From NCBI GenBank assembly GCA_035390885.1, contig DAOOUW010000002.1, positions 18,148 through 82,147 of the forward strand: DNA of 64,000 bases. Direction: 5' to 3'. The position numbers were made by a program, and so were the translations under genes. The first letter of the stretch is position 1. The number at the start of each line of letters is the position of its first letter. The notes beneath the pieces were generated by a model that was not told the origin of the DNA, made no database searches, and worked only from the letters and a program-made list of their open reading frames with translations. Origin of the DNA: JAOAFT01 sp035390885. Lineage in GTDB: Bacteria; Bacteroidota; Ignavibacteria; UBA10030. Of this stretch, positions 27,850 through 36,966 are shown piece by piece.

Positions 27850-29172
27850 ATGAAAAAGAAATTACAATCATCAAGTACGGCGACATTTATTCGTACATCC
27901 CGTTCTTCTGCAATCGAAGCAGGTTCATATCAAAAGACGATCTTAGAAAATGGCGTCAGAGTTGTTTCTGAATACATTCCCTATGTACATTCGGTATCGC
28001 TGGGAATGTGGATAACAGTTGGTTCTCGCTATGAAACAGAATTGAATAATGGAATTACACACTTTATCGAACATATTGCATTTAAGGGAACAAACAAACG
28101 AACCGCTGCAGCTATTGCCAAAAGCCTTGAACAGGTAGGAGGTTATCTGAATGCATATACGAGCAAAGAGCACACCTGTTTCTATGCGCGAGTTCTGGAT
28201 GAATACGCCCCTTTGGCATTTGATGTACTCGCGGATCTTATCACGAATGCCACTCTAAAGCCGAAAGATATCGAAAAAGAAAAACTTGTCGTGATTGAAG
28301 AAATTAAACAGATGGAAGATGACCCTCTTGATTGTGTTCACGAATACTTTGAACAAGAAGTCTATCAAAATCATCCTCTACATTTTCCAATACTTGGTTC
28401 ACCTAAAAACATTGAATCGTTTACACAAGAGGAGATAATTGAATTCTACCACAAGTACTACAATGCTCAAAATATTATTGTGGCATCGGCGGGCAACCTC
28501 AAACATGATGAATTACTTAATTTGTGCAACAAAAATTTTAAAAAAAATCCGAATTATTTAAGTTTACTTCATAACGACACCGATGCAGTAGTTCCTCAAC
28601 AGCGCAGTGTAGAAATTCTAAAGCCAATCCAGCAGACACATATTTGTATAGGTACTATCGGATACGGCGCAAAACACGATAAAAGGTTTGCGTCACAAGT
28701 TTTGAATACTTTTCTTGGAGAAGGAATGAGTTCGCGATTATTTCAAAACATACGGGAACGATACGGGATTGCTTACTCAGTGTATAGCTTCAATAATCAA
28801 ATGTCCGATACAGGAACCGTAGGAGTATATATTGCAACAGATCCATCACAAGCTGAAAGATGTATTGAATTGGTGTGGAATGAACTTGAGAAAATAAAAT
28901 CTGGCCTCATTTCAAAAGCGTTATTGCAACGGACAAAAACACAAATTAAAGGAAATTTATTGTTAGGCTTGGAAAGTGTCTCAAATAGAATGAGTCATAT
29001 TGCATCCAATGAATTGTACTATGGGCAATTTATTCCATTAGAAGAAATGCTGAATTCAATCGAAGCTGTAACTCTTGACGATATAATTCAAGTTGGACAA
29101 GAACTCTATCAACCATCACGAACATTATTATTACTTTTACGTCCAGATACAACAATTGAGGCGCTTCGATGA
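27850..29172 (+). CDS. M16 family zinc metallopeptidase (insulinase / mitochondrial-processing-peptidase-like)
   Basis: This 440-residue peptidase carries the inverted zinc motif HxxEH as HFIEH (H71, E74, H75), with the downstream glutamate region EEIKQMEDDPLDCVHE. The two M16 halves are present: the catalytic N-terminal domain and an inactive C-terminal half with LNTFLGEGMSSRLFQNIRERYGIAYSVYS. No signal peptide is evident, so it is probably cytoplasmic; bacterial M16B proteins degrade small peptides or process precursors. Its stop overlaps the aminotransferase start (ATGA). A strong leader hairpin lies upstream. Confidence 0.93.
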   Translation: MKKKLQSSSTATFIRTSRSSAIEAGSYQKTILENGVRVVSEYIPYVHSVSLGMWITVGSRYETELNNGITHFIEHIAFKGTNKRTAAAIAKSLEQVGGYLNAYTSKEHTCFYARVLDEYAPLAFDVLADLITNATLKPKDIEKEKLVVIEEIKQMEDDPLDCVHEYFEQEVYQNHPLHFPILGSPKNIESFTQEEIIEFYHKYYNAQNIIVASAGNLKHDELLNLCNKNFKKNPNYLSLLHNDTDAVVPQQRSVEILKPIQQTHICIGTIGYGAKHDKRFASQVLNTFLGEGMSSRLFQNIRERYGIAYSVYSFNNQMSDTGTVGVYIATDPSQAERCIELVWNELEKIKSGLISKALLQRTKTQIKGNLLLGLESVSNRMSHIASNELYYGQFIPLEEMLNSIEAVTLDDIIQVGQELYQPSRTLLLLLRPDTTIEALR

Positions 29173-30395
29173 CAGTAGAACAAACAAAGGAATATACAAA
29201 ACCGTCTATATCAACACGAGGAAGAGAAGTACAAGGTTCTCCAATTCGTAAACTTGCATCTGTCGCCGAAGCACGAAAAAAGACTGGAATCACAGTTTAT
29301 CATCTTAATATCGGTCAGCCAGATTTACCTTCGCCAGAGGTCATTGAAACTTTTCTTCATCAGATCAATCGCAGAACAATTGAGTATGCTCCTTCAAATG
29401 GGATGAGTGAAATTCTGGCGGCTTGGAAAATGTATTTTGCACATCACGACATTTTCTTTGACGAGAATGAAATGATTGTTACAACGGGAGGTTCTGAAGG
29501 ACTGCTCTTTGCTCTTAACGCAGTATGCGATTCAGGAGATGAAGTATTAGTATTTGAGCCATTCTATACAAATTATAATGGCTTTGCTTCTCTTGCCAAT
29601 GTTAAACTTACTCCAATTGAATTACACATTGACAATAAGTTTGCATTGCCGACAAAAGAAGAAATTGAAAAACATATTACTCCGAGAACAAAAGGAATGC
29701 TGTTCTGTAATCCATCGAATCCTACCGGAAGAATTTTTACACCTGAAGAACTCCATCGGTTAGCAACGATAGCCATAGAACATAATTTATTTATGATCTC
29801 AGATGAAGTATATCGTGAATTTTCGTATGATCGACAACCTGAGAGTATTGCCCACTTAGCTGAAGTAAAAGATAGAACAATTTTAGTTGATAGTTGCTCA
29901 AAACGATTTAATGTCTGTGGAGCACGCGTAGGTGTTCTGGCTACGAAGAATCAGGAAGTATATGATGCGGTGTTAAAATTTAGTATGGCGCGTTTGTCAG
30001 TTGCAACAATCGAACAATTGGCTATGGTTCCATTATTACAAGAACCAGAACGATACACAAAACCAATTGTTGAAGAATTTCATCGCCGTCGTGATGCAGT
30101 TTATGAATCATTAGGCACACTTAACGGTGTAACGTACTATAAACCTGAAGGAGCTTTCTACATTGTCGTCGGTTTACCGGTCGAAGATGCTGAACACTTT
30201 TCTCGCTGGATGATAGAAGAATTCGAAGACAATAATGAAACGGTACTCCTTGCTCCTGCCGCAGGATTCTATGCGACGCCCGGAAAGGGGAAGAACGAAG
30301 TGCGTATTGCATTTATGCTTACGGCACCTAACCTAATTCGTTCGATTTCCTTGATTGGAATCGCACTGGAGCAATATAGAAAACTCTATCCTTGA
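29169..30395 (+). CDS. PLP-dependent class I/II aminotransferase (aspartate aminotransferase-like)
   Basis: This 408-residue fold-type I enzyme has the motif NPSNPTG (N184 region), the cofactor-binding SDEVYREFSYD (D212, Y215) and the Schiff-base lysine in DSCSKRFNVCGARVG (K245). The C-terminal substrate arginine is expected in NEVRIAFML. Family members transfer amino groups between amino acids and 2-oxo acids; aspartate, alanine or aromatic substrates are all possible. It overlaps the M16 peptidase gene by four bases, so peptide breakdown and amino acid use may be coupled. Confidence 0.92.
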   Translation: MTVEQTKEYTKPSISTRGREVQGSPIRKLASVAEARKKTGITVYHLNIGQPDLPSPEVIETFLHQINRRTIEYAPSNGMSEILAAWKMYFAHHDIFFDENEMIVTTGGSEGLLFALNAVCDSGDEVLVFEPFYTNYNGFASLANVKLTPIELHIDNKFALPTKEEIEKHITPRTKGMLFCNPSNPTGRIFTPEELHRLATIAIEHNLFMISDEVYREFSYDRQPESIAHLAEVKDRTILVDSCSKRFNVCGARVGVLATKNQEVYDAVLKFSMARLSVATIEQLAMVPLLQEPERYTKPIVEEFHRRRDAVYESLGTLNGVTYYKPEGAFYIVVGLPVEDAEHFSRWMIEEFEDNNETVLLAPAAGFYATPGKGKNEVRIAFMLTAPNLIRSISLIGIALEQYRKLYP

Positions 30396-30439
30396 AGTTG
30401 AACGATGACACTGTGTGTTTGAATTTAAATTCTACTATT

Positions 30440-30460
30440 TGTTGATTTAAAAAATCAACA
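30440..30460. repeat. Perfect 9-bp inverted repeat upstream of comM
   Basis: TGTTGATTT and its complement AAATCAACA flank a three-A loop. A short T5 tract follows four bases on. It may be a weak terminator for the aminotransferase gene or an operator, since it overlaps the proposed -35 element of comM. Confidence 0.5.
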
Positions 30461-30470
30461 GCAGTATTTT
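30442..30470 (+). promoter_or_regulatory. Putative comM/yifB promoter
   Basis: TTGATT at 30442-30447 and TATTTT at 30465-30470 are 17 bases apart. Transcription would begin near 30477, so the ATG at 30480 would be almost leaderless and the ATG at 30498 is the better start. Confidence 0.35.
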
Positions 30471-30497
30471 TGAATCACTATGAAGGGGAAAGAGGCA

Positions 30498-32039
30498 ATG
30501 TTCTCACAAATCTTAAGTGCAGCAACATTTGGAGTGGATGCAAATATTGTTGAAGTCGAAACTCACCTTGATTCAAATGTTCCAAAATTTTTTATAGTAG
30601 GATTGCCGGATAATGCGGTAAAAGAAAGCATGCACCGTGTAACTGCCGCTATCAAGAATTCTGGATTCAAGTTCCCAAACAGACGTATCACGGTAAATCT
30701 TGCTCCTGCCGACATCAAAAAAGAAGGGTCGGCATACGATCTGCCAATTGCAATTGGTATTTTACTGGCATCAGAACAAATTCACAGCTCGGTGTCGAAT
30801 CAATTTTTATTTTTAGGGGAGCTTGCGCTCGATGGCGCTGTTCGCCCAATCCATGGCGCTTTAGTCATTGCACTCGAAGGAAGAAATAAGGGAGTTCGAG
30901 GAATTCTGCTTCCTGAGGAAAATGCTCAGGAAGCAGCAATGGTTGAAGGTATTGAAGTCTATCCAATTCGTACGCTTCGCGAAGCTGTCGATTTCTTACA
31001 AAGTGAACATTCATTCCTTCAACCATTTGTTGTTGATATGGAAAAAGTGTTTTCGACTGAACAGCATTACACTCTTGATTTCTCTGATGTAAAAGGGCAG
31101 GAGAGCGTTAAAAGAGCGCTTGAGATAGCTGCTGCTGGAAGCCACAACATCCTTTTAATTGGTCCGCCAGGTTCTGGGAAAACGATGCTTGCAAAAAGAT
31201 TACCGACGATTCTTCCTCCATTAACATTCGAAGAGGCTCTTGAAACAACGAAGATTCATTCTGTTGCAGGACTTCTTCCAATTCATTCTGCTTTGGTTGC
31301 TGTTCGACCATTTCGATCTCCGCATCACACTATTTCCGATTCAGCGCTTGTCGGCGGTGGAACAATTCCCCGTCCTGGTGAAATATCCCTTTCGCATCAT
31401 GGTGTGCTATTTCTCGATGAACTTCCAGAATTTGCACGAAACGTTCTTGAAGTTATGCGCCAACCGCTTGAAGATGGAAAAGTAACTATCAGTCGCTCCA
31501 AAATGACCGTTGAATTTCCAGCAAACTTTATGCTCGTATGCGCTATGAATCCCTGTCCCTGCGGAAACTATGGAAATCCACTTCAAGAATGCTCATGCAC
31601 AACAACCCAGATTCAAAAATATGTGGGGAAAATTTCGGGACCTTTGCTCGATCGAATTGATATACACGTTGAAGTTCCAGCCGTCAGATATACTGAATTG
31701 TCATCACGCAAGAATGGTGAATCTTCATCTCAAATTCGGGAACGCGTTATTAAAGCAAGGAAAATACAAGAAGGACGATTTCGTTCAGTTCCAAAAGTTT
31801 TTAGCAATGCAGATATGCAGTCAAATGAAATTAAGAAATTCTGCGAACTCGATGCTCAAAGCGTCGAACTTCTCAAAAATGCAATGACAAAACTTGGTCT
31901 CTCAGCCCGTGCCTACGATCGAATTCTCAAAGTTAGCCGAACAATCGCCGATCTCGATGGAAGCGAAGCTATATTATCTCATCACGTTAGCGAGGCAATT
32001 CAGTACAGGAGCCTTGACAGAACTTTTTACGCCCTCTAA
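30498..32039 (+). CDS. comM: YifB/ComM family Mg-chelatase-like AAA+ ATPase
   Basis: This 513-residue protein combines an N-terminal Lon-S5-like domain (ATFGVDANIVEVE to about 180), a central AAA+ domain with Walker A GPPGSGKTM and Walker B VLFLDELPEF, and the C-terminal Mg-chelatase-type helical domain (LGLSARAYDRILKVSRTIADL). A cysteine-rich insertion NPCPCGNYGNPLQECSC is typical. ComM is a helicase that promotes branch migration during natural transformation. The start at 30498 begins at the conserved MFSQILSAATFGV and has AAGGGG about nine bases upstream; 30480 is possible. A role in DNA uptake here is inference from the family. Confidence 0.93.
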   Translation: MFSQILSAATFGVDANIVEVETHLDSNVPKFFIVGLPDNAVKESMHRVTAAIKNSGFKFPNRRITVNLAPADIKKEGSAYDLPIAIGILLASEQIHSSVSNQFLFLGELALDGAVRPIHGALVIALEGRNKGVRGILLPEENAQEAAMVEGIEVYPIRTLREAVDFLQSEHSFLQPFVVDMEKVFSTEQHYTLDFSDVKGQESVKRALEIAAAGSHNILLIGPPGSGKTMLAKRLPTILPPLTFEEALETTKIHSVAGLLPIHSALVAVRPFRSPHHTISDSALVGGGTIPRPGEISLSHHGVLFLDELPEFARNVLEVMRQPLEDGKVTISRSKMTVEFPANFMLVCAMNPCPCGNYGNPLQECSCTTTQIQKYVGKISGPLLDRIDIHVEVPAVRYTELSSRKNGESSSQIRERVIKARKIQEGRFRSVPKVFSNADMQSNEIKKFCELDAQSVELLKNAMTKLGLSARAYDRILKVSRTIADLDGSEAILSHHVSEAIQYRSLDRTFYAL

Positions 32040-32048
32040 ATTCTCCTG

Positions 32049-32077
32049 TTGTAAGTACTTTCGAGCTTTTGTATATT
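32049..32077 (+). promoter_or_regulatory. Putative promoter of the dusB-polX-nth operon
   Basis: TTGTAA at 32049-32054 and TATATT at 32072-32077 are 17 bases apart. Transcription would start near 32084, so the leader before the GTG at 32091 would be very short but would keep most of the AGGA sequence. Confidence 0.45.
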
Positions 32078-32090
32078 CTATTCAGGAACT

Positions 32091-33086
32091 GTGAACATCG
32101 GTAAAATACATATTGAAAAACCGCTAGCTCTTGCACCAATGGAAAATATAACGGATTTACCTTTCCGTCTTGTGTGCAAAGAACTTGGCGCTGATATAGT
32201 GTATACAGAATTTGTCAATACAGAAGGATTGGTGCGCAATTCCGATAAAACAAAGCTTAAAATGAATTTTTTCGAGGAAGAACGACCTTTTGGAATACAA
32301 CTCTACGGCGGCAATCCAGATACAATGCATCGAGCAGCTGTTATGGCAGCCGAGTTGCAACCGGATATCATTGACATTAACTGCGGTTGCTGGGTAAAAA
32401 ATGTTGTCAAAAATGGAGCCGGCTCTGATTTACTTCGTGATCTTCCAAGAATGGAAAATATTATTAAAGCGGTTGTTTCTGCTACAAATATTCCTGTTAC
32501 TGTAAAAACACGATTGGGATGGGATTCTGATAATATCTGTATCATTGATGTTGCCAAAATTGTTGAACAAGCTGGCGCACAGGCTTTAACGATCCATTGT
32601 CGTACGAGGACTCAAGCACATCAAGGCGAACCTGATTTTTCCTGGATTGCAAAAGTAAAACAGGTGGTATCAATTCCAGTGATTGCGAACGGCTCTATTG
32701 ACACACCAGAGAAGGTAAAAAAAATATTTGATGAAACTGGATGCGATGGAATTATGATTGGTCGTGGTGCAATTTACAATCCATGGATTTTTCAACAATC
32801 AAAGGACTATTTACAACAAGAAAAAGAAGTTGTAGAGCCGAGCTTTGAGGAACGATTGAGGGTTTTACTAAGACATTTGTACCTTGCAGTGCAAGTTAAA
32901 GGTGAACGAAGAGGCGTAATTGAATTTAGAAAGCACTATAGCGGATACCTCAAAGGATTCCCTAATGTTGCAAAAATTCGGCAGGAAGCGATGCAATATA
33001 CAGAACTCGAGCCTTTAGTTGGTATGTTAATGTCATATAAAGAAACTTTAGCTAAGTCAAACCGTCAGTATATTTCCGTTATATAA
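32091..33086 (+). CDS. dusB: tRNA-dihydrouridine synthase, DusB-like
   Basis: This 331-residue flavoenzyme reduces specific uridines in the tRNA D-loop. It has the FMN-barrel start ALAPMENITDLPFRLVCKELGAD, the active cysteine region INCGCWVKNVVKNGAGS (C100) and the phosphate-binding IPVIANGSIDTPEKV...GIMIGRGAIYNPWIF. The residue after the active cysteine is Trp where most Dus proteins have Pro. The start is a GTG with AGGA upstream. It heads a compact operon with polX, an unknown gene, nth, an HD-domain protein and a rhomboid protease, with gaps of 5 bases or fewer. Confidence 0.93.
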   Translation: MNIGKIHIEKPLALAPMENITDLPFRLVCKELGADIVYTEFVNTEGLVRNSDKTKLKMNFFEEERPFGIQLYGGNPDTMHRAAVMAAELQPDIIDINCGCWVKNVVKNGAGSDLLRDLPRMENIIKAVVSATNIPVTVKTRLGWDSDNICIIDVAKIVEQAGAQALTIHCRTRTQAHQGEPDFSWIAKVKQVVSIPVIANGSIDTPEKVKKIFDETGCDGIMIGRGAIYNPWIFQQSKDYLQQEKEVVEPSFEERLRVLLRHLYLAVQVKGERRGVIEFRKHYSGYLKGFPNVAKIRQEAMQYTELEPLVGMLMSYKETLAKSNRQYISVI

Positions 33087-33091
33087 GCAAG

Positions 33092-34840
33092 ATGGATAAA
33101 CAACAAATCGCAGATACGTTAGATACTATTGGTACATTATTAGAATTAAAAGGTGAAAATCCTTTTAGAACAAGAGCTTATCATAATGCAGCTCAAGCAA
33201 TTCGTAATATCAATGAGGATATTGATCAATATATCGAAAATCGAACATTGACCTCAATTAAAGGGATAGGGAAAGATCTCGCTGACAAAATTACAGAAAT
33301 TGCTTTAACAGGAGATTCTAACCAATTAAAAGAATTGAAGAAGCAATTCCCTGATGGTGTGCTTGCCATGCTTCGCATACCAGGTTTAGGTCCCAAAAAG
33401 GTAAAACTACTATTCGATGAATTACATATTTCATCCATTGAACAGCTCAAAGATGCCTGCCAAAAACATATTTTGAGAGATATAAAGGGATTAGGTCCAA
33501 AAACCGAAGAAAATATTTTAGCTGGAATTGAGCAAATAAATAAATCAGCAGGTAAATTCCTTTATAACGTTGCAAAGCAGGCTGCAGATGAAATTGTTTC
33601 TGTTATTGAGAAAGTAAATGGTGTAACTAAATACGAAATAGCTGGAAGTATTCGGCGAAGGAAAGAAATCATTGGCGATATAGATATTCTCGTTAGCACT
33701 CAGCCCAAAACAGTCGAAAAGGTATTCGATGCATTTGTTCAACATCCTTTAATTCAAAAAGTAATTGCTCGTGGTTCTACAAAAGCTTCGGCAGTACTCA
33801 AGAATAACATTCAATGCGATGTAAGAGTTATTGAAAATAAAGAATTTCCATTTGCATTACAATATTTTACAGGAAGCAAAGAGCATAATGTAGAAATTCG
33901 ATCTCGCGCCAAAAAATATGGCTGGAGCCTAAATGAGTACGGTTTTACTCGAATTAAAGATTCAACATCTCAAAAGAAAATCCCAAAGTGTAATTCTGAA
34001 AAAGATATTTACACTGCACTCGATTTACAATATATTCCACCAGAATTAAGGGAAAATATGGGAGAAATTGAGGAAGCTGAAAAAGGACGTATTCCATTGT
34101 TAATTGAGAATTCGGATATAAATGGCGCTTTCCACTGTCACACAACTTATAGCGATGGAGCGTTAACCCCAGAAGAATTACTTAAAGTCGCTAAATCTAA
34201 TAGATGGAAATTTATCGGGATAGCTGACCACAGCAAATCTGCTGCTTATGCTGGCGGAATGAGTATAGAAACTGCAAAAGAACAAATCCAACACTTACGC
34301 CATCTTGCAAAGTCTAACAACGATATTAAGCTCTTTATTGGCGTGGAATGCGATATATTACCGGATGGCAATCTTGATTATCCAGATTCTTTACTTGCAC
34401 AATATGATTATGTTATCGTATCCATACATAGCAAATTTAAGATGAGCGAAGACGAGGCAACTCATAGAATTTGCAAAGCATTACAGCATCCATTTGCCAC
34501 AATCCTCGGACATCCAACCGGACGTCTCTTGCTTGAGCGCGAAGGTTATCCACTCGACATTAAAGCTGTTATTGATACTGCCTCGAAACATCGCAAGCTA
34601 ATCGAGATCAATTCTCACCCTATGAGATTGGATTTAGACTGGCGATGGCTTCGCTATGCAAAAGAAAAGGGGTTACTTCTTTGTATAAATCCGGATGCCC
34701 ACAATGCAGAAGGTTTGAAGGATGTTGAATATGGCGTTGGAATTGCACGCAAAGGTTGGCTCGAGCCTCGGAATGTTATCAACACATGGACTAATACTCA
34801 AATTGAATCACTATTGATTTCACTGAAAAAGGGAGAATAG
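33092..34840 (+). CDS. polX: Family X DNA polymerase / 3'-5' exonuclease PolX
   Basis: This 582-residue repair polymerase has an N-terminal helix-hairpin-helix 8-kDa-like domain (KGENPFRTRAYHNAAQAIRN; LRIPGLGPKKV; IKGLGPKTEENI), a polymerase catalytic site with GSIRRRKEIIGDIDIL and the third aspartate in IQCDVRVI, and a C-terminal PHP exonuclease domain. The PHP metal ligands are all visible: HCHTTYSDG, GIADHSK, GVECDIL, SIHSKFK, LGHPTGR and NPDAHN. The enzyme fills short gaps and trims 3' ends in base excision repair. It is 2 bases from the unknown gene that precedes nth, which fits a repair operon. Confidence 0.96.
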   Translation: MDKQQIADTLDTIGTLLELKGENPFRTRAYHNAAQAIRNINEDIDQYIENRTLTSIKGIGKDLADKITEIALTGDSNQLKELKKQFPDGVLAMLRIPGLGPKKVKLLFDELHISSIEQLKDACQKHILRDIKGLGPKTEENILAGIEQINKSAGKFLYNVAKQAADEIVSVIEKVNGVTKYEIAGSIRRRKEIIGDIDILVSTQPKTVEKVFDAFVQHPLIQKVIARGSTKASAVLKNNIQCDVRVIENKEFPFALQYFTGSKEHNVEIRSRAKKYGWSLNEYGFTRIKDSTSQKKIPKCNSEKDIYTALDLQYIPPELRENMGEIEEAEKGRIPLLIENSDINGAFHCHTTYSDGALTPEELLKVAKSNRWKFIGIADHSKSAAYAGGMSIETAKEQIQHLRHLAKSNNDIKLFIGVECDILPDGNLDYPDSLLAQYDYVIVSIHSKFKMSEDEATHRICKALQHPFATILGHPTGRLLLEREGYPLDIKAVIDTASKHRKLIEINSHPMRLDLDWRWLRYAKEKGLLLCINPDAHNAEGLKDVEYGVGIARKGWLEPRNVINTWTNTQIESLLISLKKGE

Positions 34841-34842
34841 GT

Positions 34843-35751
34843 ATGGAACAGCCTCAAACGAACAATAAACCATTCTTTGAAATATTATTATGTCATTTTG
34901 TGCCAGAGAGCATACAATGGAACGATTATGTCAACACACTAATTGACTTCTATAATTCTATCACTCAATGGTTTACTAACTACGTTCAAACTCAGCAGCA
35001 ACAACAATCGGATAATTGCCACAAAGCAGCTAAATTGCTTCAGTCAGATTTATCTGAATTTTTATCGCTGCCGTTACGTTCCGATGAAGAACAAATTCAG
35101 GAAATTATTGCTGGACAATTTCAGCAATTTAGCAATGAGATATTATCACCTGAAGAATTATCAGTGAGCGGTTATAAATATATTCATCCTATAAATATTG
35201 ATACTCACTTAAAGCAATGCTACAATCGTGATGAATTAAAATTGAAGAAGGCGCTTCCGCCCAAAATACAATCTCACACAGCCATTGACACTTGGTTTCG
35301 AGTTAGCAGGCTGGAAACATTTTTCTTACTCCAGCAAAATATTTACAATGTTTTAAATGAGCAGTTTGCCCGCATCTTCAGCTCTTTGCTATATCCATCA
35401 GCTTCGATATTCTTTGAAATTCCTTCTTCAAATTATACTCAACGAAACAAATTTAGATTGAAAATTACAATAACGGTAAATGAACGATTTGGCTCATTTG
35501 TTCCAAAATTTTATGAAGCAATTGAAAAATCAGTGTTCAACAACTTTACGATGACATTCTTACGTCCGAATGCATTGCCGTCAACAGCAAGAGATGAAAT
35601 ATTTCTTTTCGATGTAAGCGATAGGGAAGAGCTCAATCGACTTCGTGTCTCGTTGAGTGATTGCATATCGTCGCTACACAAAATGAAAATTCCGGTTTAC
35701 CGTTTCATCAGCATACGTGAGACAGAAAAAATTGAGGAATCAACTCTTTAA
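34843..35751 (+). CDS. Unrecognised 302-residue cytoplasmic protein between polX and nth
   Basis: I do not recognise this protein. It has no signal peptide or membrane helix. The N-terminal half is helical and glutamine-rich (a QQQQQ run near residue 51). The C-terminal half mixes helices and strands, with RNKFRLKITITVNERFGSFVPKF and a final strand PVYRFISIRE. No catalytic motif is obvious. It starts 2 bases after polX and ends in a TAATG overlap with nth, so it is almost certainly translated with two base-excision-repair enzymes. A DNA-repair accessory role is a guess from context only. Confidence 0.8.
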   Translation: MEQPQTNNKPFFEILLCHFVPESIQWNDYVNTLIDFYNSITQWFTNYVQTQQQQQSDNCHKAAKLLQSDLSEFLSLPLRSDEEQIQEIIAGQFQQFSNEILSPEELSVSGYKYIHPINIDTHLKQCYNRDELKLKKALPPKIQSHTAIDTWFRVSRLETFFLLQQNIYNVLNEQFARIFSSLLYPSASIFFEIPSSNYTQRNKFRLKITITVNERFGSFVPKFYEAIEKSVFNNFTMTFLRPNALPSTARDEIFLFDVSDREELNRLRVSLSDCISSLHKMKIPVYRFISIRETEKIEESTL

Positions 35752-36416
35752 TGGAATCCAGACAAAAAATTAAAAGTCGCGCTCAAAAAATATTAAAACG
35801 ATTGGAACGAAACTATCCAGATGTAAAGACAGCGCTTCATTATTCAACTCCTTTTCAGTTGCTTGTCGCAACGATACTTTCGGCACAATGCACCGATGCA
35901 CGGGTCAATATTGTTACGCCCTATCTTTTCGCAGAGTATCCTACAATCGCCGATCTTGCAAATGCAAATCAACGGGATGTTGAGCGGATTATTCGGTCGA
36001 CTGGTTTCTATCGAATGAAAGCAAAAAATATTATTGCCACAGCCAAAAAAATTATGGATGAATTCGGCGGTATAGTGCCATCAGAAATGGATGCTCTATT
36101 GAAGCTTCCGGGTGTTGGTCGCAAAACAGCAAATTGTATCTTAGGCGCAGCCTTTGGTAAAAATCAAGGCATTGTAGTCGATACCCACGTGCTTCGACTT
36201 TCAAACAGATTGGGATTAACATCGAACACCGATCCAAAAAAAGTTGAATTAGATTTAATGGATTGTATACCAAAGAGCAAGTGGTATGATTTTAGTAATT
36301 ACCTAATTATCCATGGAAGAACCACTTGCCATTCACGGAAACCACTTTGTGATAAGTGCTTTCTCAATGACCTATGTCCTAAACGAAATTATAGCAAGAA
36401 GAAAGGAATTGTATGA
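35751..36416 (+). CDS. nth: Endonuclease III (DNA glycosylase/AP lyase)
   Basis: This 221-residue enzyme removes oxidised pyrimidines and nicks the abasic site. The helix-hairpin-helix LPGVGRKTANC holds the catalytic lysine (K125) and VVDTHVLRL the catalytic aspartate (D144). The 4Fe-4S cluster loop Cx6Cx2Cx5C is complete (C193, C200, C203, C209). The length matches the family. The gene overlaps the unknown gene upstream (TAATG) and the HD-domain gene downstream (ATGA). Confidence 0.97.
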   Translation: MESRQKIKSRAQKILKRLERNYPDVKTALHYSTPFQLLVATILSAQCTDARVNIVTPYLFAEYPTIADLANANQRDVERIIRSTGFYRMKAKNIIATAKKIMDEFGGIVPSEMDALLKLPGVGRKTANCILGAAFGKNQGIVVDTHVLRLSNRLGLTSNTDPKKVELDLMDCIPKSKWYDFSNYLIIHGRTTCHSRKPLCDKCFLNDLCPKRNYSKKKGIV

Positions 36417-36961
36417 CTTACAATGGAGCTTTAGAATTACTGCACAACTATGTGGAATCCGATGCACTGCGAAAACATATGTATGCGGTTGAAAGCGCTA
36501 TGAGAGCTTACGCCAAAAAATTTAACGAAGACGATGAGAAGTGGGCAATTACTGGACTCCTTCACGATTTCGATTATGAACGGTACCCGAATGCACCAGA
36601 TCACCCTTTGAAAGGCGCTGAAATTCTTCGGCAACATAATTACCCTGAAGATGTTATCACAGCGATCCTTGGGCACGCCACTTATACAAATGTGGCTCGT
36701 GAATCCCTGATGGCGAAGACGCTCTATGCTTGCGATGAACTATGCGGATTTATCCATGCTGTAGCAATCATTCGACCGAATAAACTTGCTGACTTAGAAG
36801 TGTCATCTGTAAAGAAGAAACTCAAAGATAAAGGCTTTGCAAGAAACATTAGCAGAGAAGATATCAATAACGGGATTCAAGAACTACAAATTCCACTCGA
36901 TGAACATATCCTGTTTGTTATCGAAGCAATGAAACAAAATAAAGAACGATTAGGGCTATAA
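36413..36961 (+). CDS. HD-domain metal-dependent phosphohydrolase
   Basis: This 182-residue protein has the HD signature. An H near residue 20 (RKHMYAVESAMRAYA), the HD pair in WAITGLLHDFDYERYPN, a histidine in DHPLKGAEIL and another in AILGHATY form a likely metal site. Small stand-alone HD proteins of this type hydrolyse nucleotides or other phosphoesters; the substrate is not predictable. It overlaps nth (ATGA) and is followed 5 bases later by a rhomboid protease. A nucleotide-pool or repair link is possible from context. Confidence 0.88.
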   Translation: MTYNGALELLHNYVESDALRKHMYAVESAMRAYAKKFNEDDEKWAITGLLHDFDYERYPNAPDHPLKGAEILRQHNYPEDVITAILGHATYTNVARESLMAKTLYACDELCGFIHAVAIIRPNKLADLEVSSVKKKLKDKGFARNISREDINNGIQELQIPLDEHILFVIEAMKQNKERLGL

Positions 36962-36966
36962 ATTTT

